A stretch of DNA of 64,000 bases from Sacculina carcini. Taxonomy: Eukaryota; Arthropoda; Thecostraca; Sacculinidae. The notes under the pieces were generated by a model. The model had not been told where the DNA came from. It did not search any database and saw nothing but the letters and a program-made list of their open reading frames with translations. Each line of letters starts with the position of its first letter. The stretch's first letter is position 1. The DNA is taken from assembly GCA_916048095.2 (NCBI GenBank), contig OU696573.1, positions 1 to 64,000 on the forward strand, in the 5' to 3' direction. The translations under genes were made by a program, and so were the position numbers. Shown piece by piece: positions 40,501 through 49,961 of the stretch.

Positions 40501-43500
40501 TCATTAAGCATTTGAAATATTTGGCAAATCTATATCAAAGATTGAATGAGCGGTTGTAGTACGAGTTTGTATCGTGAAGTAAGTAGTGGCAGTATTCAGG
40601 TAGTTTAAATCCGAGTATAATGCCTAGCAAAATTGGATGTTGGAATTTGAATGAGTGTTTCCATTCAGACTACATCGTGAGAGGTTTTTGTGGAGTATCA
40701 AATGCCCCTACTGCGTTCATTTATTATTGCTACACCTTAACTGGCTTTATTGCACGGTATTTGTCGTCTCTTGCATCGTGTTATATCGTTTATTATTTTA
40801 ATGACTTTTCAAATTTCTCATGTGAGGCCCTTTTTTCCTCTCGTAAATTTACGCGAACATTAGCCTTTCCACTGTTGTGTTCAAATGCTTATCCTCAAAT
40901 AATTAACCTCATCATCATCTCGTAAATCCGCGCGTTTTCATTTTGTGTATGAAGTGCGTGTGTTTATACTATTTGTTTCGAGAAAATATTTGGCAAATTG
41001 CCGAGGGCATTGAATCAGCAGTAACGACAAGTAATCAGCAGTAACAAAAAGTAATCAGCAGTAACAACAAGTAATCAGCAGTAACGACAAGTAATCAGCA
41101 GTAACAACAAGTAATCAGCAATAACAACAAGTAATCAGCAGTAACAACAAGTAATCAGCAGTAACAACAAGTAATCAGCAGTAACGACAAGTAATCAGCA
41201 GTAACAACAAGTAATCAGCAGTAACAACAAGTAAACAGCAGTAACAACAAGTAATCAGCAGTAACAACAAGTAATCAGCAGTAACAACAAGTAATCAGCA
41301 GTAACAACAAGTAATCAGCAGTAACAACAAGTAATCAGCAATAACTGGGTGCCCGTTTTTCCCTGAACATTGACCACGAGCAAAATGTTTACATTCGCTG
41401 CTGATGAATTTGAGTTAACGAGAACTAGGCATTTGTATTATGCCCTAAATTGGTCTAGTCCGGCCTGTGAAGTGTAGCCTGATGCCTGATAATTAGGTGA
41501 AAGGTGTCGCTGCGTTGTATCATTGTTTTTGGGATAATTGACGTCGTGTTTGGTTGTTTGTGGCTCGCTGGTCGATGGTGGGGCTATAATTGACACGTGC
41601 AGCCGGCCTCGGTGATCCTGTCGTTCTGTGAGCGCATGCGTGATGAACACCAGAGTCCTAGCGTTATGCTAGTAGCCGTGAGACAAGCGCTGATGGCGCC
41701 CATCGAGCCACAACGAACGCTACAACTGATCACTGCGCTGCCAAGTTTCGGATATCAGCTTCGTCCGCACTATTTCTGGCCCCTGTTGGCGCAATGCGGG
41801 CGAGATGTTTCAGGTACTCACACAAGTCAACCAACCACAAATGCTTTCCTATCTGCTGTTTTCATTATCCAGTGCATTTAACTGTCGACACCACATAATT
41901 ATTATATTGGACTATATTTTCCGAGATATGTGGACAATTGGTGTGTTGGAGCTTGAAATGAGTGACAAGTGGTCAAGGTTGTGAGCATAGCAGACACAAT
42001 ATGTGTTGCGGGTTCTGGCTGCATTCAACCGCTACTCGTCTACATTATTCTAGGTATTTTCACTACTGAAAGCTCCGTCAGATTCGACATAATGAGCTTC
42101 GATGAAACGAGATTTATGATAATGTTTGTTTAATTTTGCATTTGAACACAGCAATGTATAAAGCTATGTTCTAGCTATGTAATAGCCGCTGTATATCATT
42201 AATAGTATAACGTGAGCAATTATCGCGTCTCATACAAATGTGTATCGTTCACGGCAATTGAGTATGAGTTCATGTCAGCAGTGGGCTACCTACGACTGAG
42301 TAAATTAAGTGCCGCCCGTCATCAGCGTAGGGCATATCGTAAATATCACACACTAGGCTACCTCAAGATTACCGAATGCATGCGAATATTGTATGTATCA
42401 TTTTGTGAATGAACCGTGTGTGTATGTGTTTGTGTGTGTGTGTGTGTGTGTTGCAGCATTGACCGAGCTGTTGCATCGTATCACAACACTCGACTGTCCT
42501 CTTGACTCGGAGACTTTTGTCCACCAGGTGTTCCCGCAGGTCGACCGAGCAGACTTGCATCATTTTCTCGTGCTGCTCAACCAAGCAGGAATCGGATATC
42601 GACGCACAGCTGTCATGCTTTGTCGTTTCCATCTGGCCACCAATAATGTGTCCGAAGCTCTTGCTGTAATGTGCAGGTTCTTATCCCCCACCATTGTCAC
42701 TCTGCTATTATTTATCAATGTGTGTATATTTTTGACCGGTTTATCTGTCAGCTTTTAATGTCTGCGTTTCTATATCAACCTTCAACCTTTGTATGCTATG
42801 AGTTTTCTCCAATGGTGTCCAAATGTGGGGATATTTCAAATGCGGTTTTAGACGTAATGAATTGTGACTCAACTAAGTGCTTCGACGACTGCTTCAATGA
42901 TGTATTCATTGTTGATGAGATTAGTTCCGTATGCACCAGTGCGTATCACCAACGTTTTCGTGCTTTTCCAGGTACAACGCTGTGTACTCACCCAAATTTT
43001 TCGTGATGCCTTTGGTGGCCTGTTGCTCGAGCCAGTTCAACGCGCAAGATGTGGTGTCGGTTTTGCGCGTGTTATGCACGAGCTCACCTGCATCGGTGTC
43101 GTCAGCGGCGGCCTCAACTGCGTCTACTGCTCGCGAGGAGGACGTCGACAGCTCAAGTATCGAGACAGAGCGAGACGATGAGCGGAACAGCAGACAAGTG
43201 GCGTCAAACTTCCTCATCAAGGCTGTCAGGGCAGCGAATCTTACTGGCAGTCAACTTGAACACCTGATCAAGGTGGTTTGCCGGAATAATTCGTTAAAAT
43301 ATATTAATTTGATTCAATCAATGTAGATGTTGCTTGTCGTTCATACTCGTGAAACCGTGCTGATAGTGGTCGCACAATGATGGCACGTGATTACGCAACT
43401 ACTATTGACTGCAGCAATTCTCGAGTCAATAATTACCAGACAATCGTGTGAGTAGACTAGAAATAATGCGATTATGGCGCTACACTATATTGAGGTCCAA

Positions 43501-46171
43501 TGATCGCATTCATTCAAGATGCATGGATTGTTATGGCACTGAAAATGTTTTTCTTATACATAATAAATGAAAGAGACGAGAATCACGTGTGGCGATTGTT
43601 TGCTGTATTTATGCAGCACATGGTATCGTGCGGTACTGGTGTGACCAGCGAGTGTGTATCAGACGTTCAGTCACAACTGGCAGACTGGGGTGTCGGCTGT
43701 TCGCCACAACTCTCTTCTCTACTAGAAGAGCTGAGCAGTGAACATTTGTGTTTCGTTCCTCTGGAGTCTGAGCAAGTGGCCAGTGAATCAGGAGACGGTG
43801 TACAGGGGCGTCGCCGCTTCTTCCGTCCCCTCCGCCATCGAATGGTACTGTCACAAACTCACTAACACATGCATGCTCATGCTAGCCATATTGTGCTTGC
43901 ACTATTACATGCTGTACTCTCAAGAGTTGTTGTGCTGCTTCACATGTGAAACTATGTGGATGAAAAAAGACAAATTTAAACCATTCATTTTCTGTGATGT
44001 TATTATTAGGGCTGCCAAAAGTTAAAAAAGTTACTTTTTAACTTAAAGGTCACTTTTTATAAGATACCTAAAACTGCATGAAAAAGTTGTGTACGATAAT
44101 TATTAAAATGTTATTAGGTCACCAAAAGTAACTTTTTCATCGTCATATTTCTTTTTTTTGCTTTTAGGGTACTTTTTATCGTCAGGTTACCTTTTGTTAT
44201 TTTTCTTGTTATTAGGTCACTTTACCACGAAATTTGGTAACTTTTTGCAGATATGAGGCACAAAAACGGTATAAATGAGGATAAAATAGGAAAAGAGATG
44301 GAATATCAGGTCTGATGATCAAGAAATGTCAAAATTTCTGCTGTTAGGATTTAGCAATTTATCTTCACCTTAATATCTGAGCTACTCGATATTTATACGT
44401 TTTTGGGTACGCAGGATAGCGGCATTCCATTTAAGGAGATGTCCACGAACCGGAAGGTGTCATGAGATGTTTGGAGCGTGGTATAGTACGATGTGTGAGC
44501 TGTCTCTACCAGACACTGCACTGTAGCACTTGACAGTACGCATTTACTAGGACAGGAATTAGCACGTGATTTTCAGGGCATGATATAACGCCATTTTCCC
44601 ACGTTTGACATGTATAAGACTGTGAGCACAGGGTGCACACATATGGGAGGACGGGGGCATTCACACATGCAGTGTTTACGCTCACACTAATATACAAGCT
44701 GTAGCACGTGCTATTTGATAAAAGTTCTATTGAAACAATATAAAGAAAATTATTGCGACAATTACTAAAATATTTACATTTTCAATTTTTGTATTTCACC
44801 TTTGTATTAGCTTTCCACTTTTAAATTTCATTTGGATGGTTATGCTCCTTTTGCGATGTTAGCCAAATCATATTAAGTCACTTTTGGTGGTTTGTTGTAA
44901 AAATGGTACCAGATCGGGGAGAGAGTGGAAAAATGGTACCAACTCCAAAGAGGATAGAAATGAAGGACTGGTGTATTTTCTGGCTTCAGAACTGCAAAAA
45001 GATATTGACCTTTTTGAAGGTCATTTTTACGAAGGTTAGGTTGTTTTTAGTTGTTTTTTTCTCAAACAACCAACAAACAAACCGTGTATTTGATATAGCG
45101 CACTAATTAGCAAAGGCGCGATAAACATGAGATAAAGCGATGCAAAACTAATAATATACTTAAAACTCATTGGTTTTAGGTTACTTTTTCTCGAAAATAA
45201 TGTTACTTTTTCTGATTTTTGGGTTACATTTTTGACAGCCCTAGTTATTATGTAAACGGTGTATTTAATAGTGAGTTTAATGTCTGAAATGATCGTGCCA
45301 TAATGTTTATAATAATGTAATATTTTTATTATAATGTTTCAATAAATGAACGAATGGTGTTCCCAGAATGGTTTTGTAATGGTGTATCTGTTTTACAATT
45401 GTTTATGCAATGCAGTGCTTGTACTGGCATACAAGGTGGTGTTCTTCCACCTAAAATCACCAGGTTAATAAGCGGGCACTATAGTGGCAGTGGTTGAAAC
45501 AAAAAACGCACAACAATAAATTGAAGTTGACAAGTGGCGGAAACATTTTGCGCGAATTCCAGCGACAAGACTCACAATATCGCAGATTTCCTAATCGAAT
45601 GTTATCGACACCGGATCTAAATTATTCCTACTCGATTTCCATGCCAGAATTGCTTATGAATGAGATTGGGCTACTCAGAGAAGCGTTAGATGTATTGAAG
45701 AGCGTAAAAATTCACATGACTGAACTGACATGGCATGACAATTTGATGTAGTGCCCGTGTAGATTGATAGTCCCTTGGAACATAGGTCTCCGAATCGGTT
45801 ACCAATGTCGCGTTCCCTAAAACTGGTAACCACGCCTTATTTAGAGTGTGGGTACCCTCGGAGTGTCTGGCAGTCTTGTCAAGTGCACCAAATTTATTGG
45901 GATTGTGTAAAAGAGTTGATTTTATTCTCAAATTCGTCAAATATACATGATAGAGGGTTGTATGTCAGAATGCATTGACATTTGTTGGTCTTCATTATTG
46001 TGTACTTGCTGGTATATGTATTTGTGTCTGTGTGGTGTGGTGTAGAACGCATTGGACGAGCAGTTGGCCGTTGCTCACGAGGCCCAACAAGATACGATGC
46101 CATTGTTAGTCGAGCAGTTGCATCTGCTGGTCAATGCAGGCCAGCTGGAGAAGGCTGACCAAGTGAAACAG
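34575..46171 (+). CDS. LRPPRC: LRPPRC-like mitochondrial PPR protein, exons 1-12
   Basis: Orthologue of LRPPRC, which with SLIRP stabilises mitochondrial mRNAs. Exons: 34575-34714, 34928-35124, 36156-36278, 36763-36910, 37863-37982, 38606-38834, 39496-39699, 41603-41813, 42457-42676, 42972-43272, 43617-43775, 46046-46171; 726 codons, every phase joins. The ATG opens a basic, Ser-rich, acid-free leader ([16 protein letters not shown]), a likely mitochondrial targeting peptide. Family landmarks: [40 protein letters not shown] and [10 protein letters not shown], all PPR helical repeats. Donors of exons 6 (CAC|GTGGAT) and 11 (CAA|GTGGCC) are weak and were chosen on phase and family length. Exon 10 carries a Ser/Ala-rich acidic insert. 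Introns hold several hAT elements and SINEs. Confidence 0.93.
34801..34927. repeat. 32-bp minisatellite forming the 3' splice site of LRPPRC intron 1
   Basis: Four units start AGTATGATAGTRGAAGTATG at 34801, 34833, 34865 and 34897. The last unit ends CCACTAG, whose AG is the acceptor of exon 2. Earlier units end CCACTACTAG, so acceptor-like AGs recur every 32 bp and there is no strong pyrimidine tract. Confidence 0.93.
39880..40470 (+). mobile_element. tRNA-Val-derived SINE, interrupted by a hAT element
   Basis: The head 39880-39952 has A-box TGTAGTGGTAG, anticodon CAC in loop CTCACAA and B-box GATTCGAATCC. The body runs to 40139 and resumes at 40401 (TGTGTGTTCATAAGCTTCGG) up to about 40470. 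Removing 40140-40392 plus one 8-bp duplication gives the same layout as the 46530-46850 copy. It lies in LRPPRC intron 7. Confidence 0.92.
40140..40392. mobile_element. Non-autonomous hAT element (253 bp) inside the SINE
   Basis: It begins CAGAGCCGTAGCAACC and ends GCAACGGCTCTG, with the 8-bp duplication GGTACACC on both sides (40132-40139, 40393-40400). Interruption of the SINE shows it inserted later than the SINE. Confidence 0.92.
41013..41346. repeat. 20-bp minisatellite in LRPPRC intron 7
   Basis: About 17 copies of AATCAGCAGTAACAACAAGT, with a few A/G variants. No spacers are present, so it is a tandem repeat. Confidence 0.96.
44007..45243. mobile_element. hAT-type element (1.24 kb) rich in TTACTTTTT motifs
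   Basis: The ends TAGGGCTGCCAAAAGTTA and TTTTTGACAGCCCTA are inverted copies, and the 8-bp duplication GTTATTAT flanks them (43999-44006, 45244-45251). Both ends carry many GGTYACTTTTT or AAAAGTTACTTTTT repeats, probably subterminal binding sites. No transposase is recognisable. It lies in LRPPRC intron 11. Confidence 0.9.
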
Positions 46172-46471
46172 GTAATCATTTCACTCACACATTTCGTCGA
46201 TCATTTTTCCTTTTACACGATACTTGCCGGATTAATCGGCATCGCTACAATCCGTTGTTTAGAATTCGGATCAGTGCATGATCGGGCGTCGATGGTATGA
46301 ATCTTTATCGACAAAATTTCCTGCTAACTATGCACAGTGAGAGTGAAAAGGCATTTTGTTGAGCCGTGTAAATGGGCTCATTCGTGTTTTTCCCTTCTGC
46401 CTCATTTCATATTCGTTATTCAAAACGTACATATAGAGAATACTCCTAGGCCTATAGAGAATACTATAAGG

Positions 46472-47084
46472 CAGTAATTCTTAACCTTTTTCAATATTCG
46501 CGCCCTTTCCATTGTTAAATGGTTAAATGCCTAAGTGACAGCTGCTACACGGGAAGAAGTCGAAGCTTATGAACACACAGGTGTGTCCCGTGCAGCTCGC
46601 TGCCACCGCAGAACCGACCCTCTCTACGCTATGACGCCACATGGACGTAAGACGTATTAGAGAGGGCCACCTCCCCAGAATGCATGACACAACACATGAC
46701 TGACATCTGGTACCATCATTTACTATTGGGTGGACAGGGACTGTTGGATTATAGAATTCGCCCAATGAAATTCTGCTCCGCCGGGATTCGAATCACGTTC
46801 CTCCCGCTTGTGAGGCGGGTGTGCTACCTCTACACGGATTCCACAAATGAACAGTTAGTTCTCGCACCCCCTGGATTATTGATAGTTATATTAAAATGTT
46901 AAATATACAAACAACGTGATATAGAAACCCTTTTCTATTGAATATTCAGACAATTTGAAGCTCCTTTAAGAAATTTGTATGTTTCCCAGGTATGAAGCAT
47001 AGATAAAACATTTCCTGTAGATTCTGACAGGAGTCCTCGCACCACTTTGGAACCAGGCTCGCAACCCCCGGTTAAGAACCACTG
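46472..47084. mobile_element. Non-autonomous hAT element (613 bp) carrying a SINE
   Basis: The ends CAGTAATTCTTAACC and GGTTAAGAACCACTG are inverted copies, flanked by CTATAAGG and CTCTAAGG (one mismatch in 8 bp). A minus-strand tRNA-Val SINE occupies about half of it. Confidence 0.88.
46530..46850 (-). mobile_element. tRNA-Val-derived SINE, near full length
   Basis: Reverse strand: tRNA head at about 46778-46850 with anticodon CAC (loop CTCACAA) and B-box GATTCGAATCC. The body is shared with 39952-40139 and the 3' part with 40401-40470. Full length is about 320 bp. Confidence 0.92.
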
Positions 47085-47092
47085 CTCTAAGG

Positions 47093-48916
47093 GTTGCATA
47101 ATCCATGATCTTGCTCCAATACTTCATTCAGCCAGCAACCAGATGGAAGTTGCCTTCGCGCTGCACATTCGAAGAATTTTGAATTCCTTTCAGATGTGCT
47201 TGATGCGGCCTGCAAGGACTGTGAAAAACGCCCATAAGTATGTCGTTGATTTCACGCGTAATATCGGAGCACATAGAGTTACAAACTTACTAATGAAAAT
47301 ATAATTACGCAGGTGGAAACTGTTGCAAGTTGAAAATTTGGTGAGCAATTAACGTTTGAATAACACAAATATCCTTGATATATCACAAGCAGACAAGTTT
47401 ATATAACTAATCTTGTTTTACTCCTCTCTACTGTAACTGTTGAAAATAGGCCACGTTCACAAAGATCATCATTCACTGATATTATAGAAATTATGAAAAA
47501 ATAGCCAAGAAGTATTGCAAGTATTTCTCCAATGATTTGGAGGCGACATCTTGGCAATGTTGCGTGGCCAAAACAAACGCAAACGTGATCGACGCTGCAC
47601 GAACAACTTCACCTAGCTAGCGGAGCCAATATCTACCTGCAACTGTGATTGTGCGTAAAACAGCATTAAATGTTCGGCACACACTACTCTTCAGGTGTAA
47701 TACCTTGCAACCTCAAGCCATTTTCCAAACTGTAATTAGCCTTGTGCAAATGATCTACTACAAGCGTTTTCATTCGAGAGGCGTAGTCGTTAGATTGGAC
47801 CACACTGCGATTCATCAGGAAAACAGTTTATGCGCTTACATATAGATTAGTTTGAGGACTATGGAATAAGCGAGTTTAATGTACGCTATCATTTCATTCA
47901 TTGGACCACCATCAGTTTTCAATGCAACGTGTATCGCTTCACATTACTCACGAATGAATATTGAATGTTTAAATACATTTAAACATGGTATCTTATTGCA
48001 ACAGTAGATTTGATTTTTAAAAACAATTTCTTGAAATTGTTGATGGAGTTGTGTGTCGAGTATATCGGGCGAGGTCGTGGCAGACGTGTTGTGCAGTGGT
48101 GTTTGTGTTTAATGACGCATGTGAGAACCCGCATTTGCAGCCAACGACATATTTGCTTGCAATTCGAAGACGTGTGAAGGGCAAGGTGGCATGGTGGCAT
48201 ATATTAATTGTGACACTATACACTAGTGATGAGGACATGTGTCAAGTCAAGTGTTCAATATGCTAGACCAACACGCAATGCAATAACCAACGTGTCACTG
48301 AGGTCGGTCAGAAAGCTAGTGAATACCGGGCTCGCTGCGACATAGTAGCAGTGGGTGGTGCGTTCATTCTGGTACTTGTTGTGCACACTTTCCTATTCAC
48401 CAATGCCGAGTGGTCGTACTGCGCACTTGTTATCTGTTCAGTGCATGCCATCTACCTGGGTATCGTGGAGGTGTGCACGACGAGTTGTGTATGGCCAAAG
48501 GAAACCAGGATAATGGTGTCTGAATGTCAATGTGGGCAACTTAGCTGCCTGCAAAAGGCGGAAAATGTGTGATGGAGAAGGAAAATGGAGAAACGAGAGA
48601 AAATGGAGAAGGAAATCTGGTGTTAACAAAATACTCCGGTGTGTTTCAGTCATCTTCTGCGTTGTCAGAAAGACGGTTTCACTTCACGTCATTTTATCAA
48701 AATTACTACAACTGTTCGTGTTGTTTTGGACTCCCAATGGCTTTGAAACGATACAAACTGGGGTGCACGTCGCACCAATCTGTTAGACCATATGACATCT
48801 GTTATACGTCCATATAATTTAGTGTACCATATCTAAACCAAATTTGTATATGCTTAGAGAATTTGTGCACCAGTTTCTTCGCTCGATCATAGCCTGTCGA
48901 TGCGTTTGGCTGGTAT
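47093..48916. other. Part of LRPPRC intron 12 without a gene
   Basis: AT-rich. Short open frames are scattered without motifs or splice logic. Nothing is supported. Confidence 0.5.
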
Positions 48917-49150
48917 TGTGAGTTTATTTAGATGTTGATATGAGAGAGGTGCTTTGATGAATATGTCACATGATGTTATTGTTTATACTTTGCCGTGATT
49001 AGAATTAACGGTATTGACGGAGGTTTGAAATTCGTGAGTGTGCGAGGGAGGATGGTAATATGTGGTAGTGTAGTGTGAGAGTTTACATAATGTTTGCGTG
49101 ATTGACTTGTTCCTGTTCTCGTTTTTACTATTGTTAAATATACTTCTACA
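48917..49150 (+). repeat. 5' LTR
   Basis: 234 bp, TG...CA ends, identical to 52899-53132. A TATA-like TTTATA lies at 48982-48987. Confidence 0.97.
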
Positions 49151-49166
49151 AGCTATTTCGGCAAAG

Positions 49167-49961
49167 ATGAGTAACAGTGAGACCAGTGCTGATTTGCGAC
49201 TTATTCCTGAGTTTGATGGCTCGTCTGCACCAGTGTGTGAGTGGCTGGAGAAAGTGGAGTTGGTGTGTCGGCTCAGGAGAATTGCTAACCTGCATTGTGT
49301 TGTGCCACTACGTTTGACTGGTGGGGCGTTCGCCGTATATCAGCAACTTACGGAAGATGACAAACAGGAGTACATCAAAGTGAAAAGGGCTCTTCTGTCG
49401 GCATTTGCTGTGGATAAATTCACCGCTTACGAGGCATTCATAAGCAGAAAAAGACTACCAGGAGAAGCGGTGGATGTTTTTCTGTCGGAGTTGAAACGGC
49501 TGGCGTCTATTGTTGGAGATGTACCGGACTCACTGGTGATGTGCGCATTTGTGGCTGGTCTTCCGGATGGGGTACGCCAACTGTTACGTCTTGGCTCTCG
49601 GCTAGACAGAATGAGCCTGTCTGAGCTGCTGGACCGTTCGAGGATACTCTTGCACGAAAGTGAGAAGCACGAACATGATTCTTGTTTTGCTGCTCGTGCT
49701 GCACATGCGCCTAAAGCTAGTGAGTGTCCCGCTGAAAGTAAATGTTTCACGTGTGGTGGTATTGGTCACTTCGCAAAAAATTGTCCATCTTCAACAAATG
49801 CCACTCGTGCAAGTCGGTCTGACAACTCCAATTGGCGAAGAAGACGCTGTTTTAACTGTGATCGTCCTGGTCACCTGGCTTCGCAGTGTCGTGCCGGACA
49901 ACGGACGGGAAACGAGGAAGGGGGAAGAGAGTTTGTGCCGGTCTCTTCTCCCGGTCAATAA
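49167..49961 (+). CDS. gag: Gag polyprotein with two CCHC zinc knuckles
   Basis: Structural protein of the retrotransposon, expected to form the particle and bind the RNA. The frame is open from 49098 inside the 5' LTR, but the first ATG after the LTR is at 49167 (MSNSETSADLRLIPEFDGSS), giving 264 residues. The N-terminal half looks like a retrotransposon capsid domain (WLEKVELVCRLRRI, then AFISRKRLPGEAVDVFLSEL). Two zinc knuckles of CX2CX4HX4C form follow: CFTCGGIGHFAKNC and CFNCDRPGHLASQC. The start codon is only 16 nt from the LTR. The last 76 nt overlap the pol frame, which lies at -1 and is reached by frameshift at 49907-49913. If transcripts start far upstream, an in-frame extension would add 23 hydrophobic residues; I regard that as unlikely. 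Confidence 0.93.
   Translation: MSNSETSADLRLIPEFDGSSAPVCEWLEKVELVCRLRRIANLHCVVPLRLTGGAFAVYQQLTEDDKQEYIKVKRALLSAFAVDKFTAYEAFISRKRLPGEAVDVFLSELKRLASIVGDVPDSLVMCAFVAGLPDGVRQLLRLGSRLDRMSLSELLDRSRILLHESEKHEHDSCFAARAAHAPKASECPAESKCFTCGGIGHFAKNCPSSTNATRASRSDNSNWRRRRCFNCDRPGHLASQCRAGQRTGNEEGGREFVPVSSPGQ
49907..49952 (+). promoter_or_regulatory. Programmed -1 frameshift signal between gag and pol
   Basis: The slippery heptamer G GGA AAC (49907-49913) lies exactly in the gag frame. A 7-nt spacer follows, then a hairpin: 49921-49930 (GGGGAAGAGA) pairs with 49942-49952 (TCTCTTCTCCC) over 10 bp with one bulged T and an 11-nt loop. Slipping back one base leads straight into the open pol frame. This is the classic retroviral layout; a pseudoknot was not evident. 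Confidence 0.85.

Noticed and set aside
41013..41346. Regular short repeats resembling a CRISPR array
   Set aside because: Units are contiguous without spacers, and the DNA is animal nuclear; it is a minisatellite. The same holds for 16761-17204.
48351..48572. Hydrophobic 73-residue open frame in LRPPRC intron 12
   Set aside because: No splice logic, conservation clue or domain supports it.
49098..49166. Gag start at 49098 with a hydrophobic signal-like N-terminus
   Set aside because: This codon lies inside the 5' LTR; the first ATG after the LTR (49167) is the simpler start.
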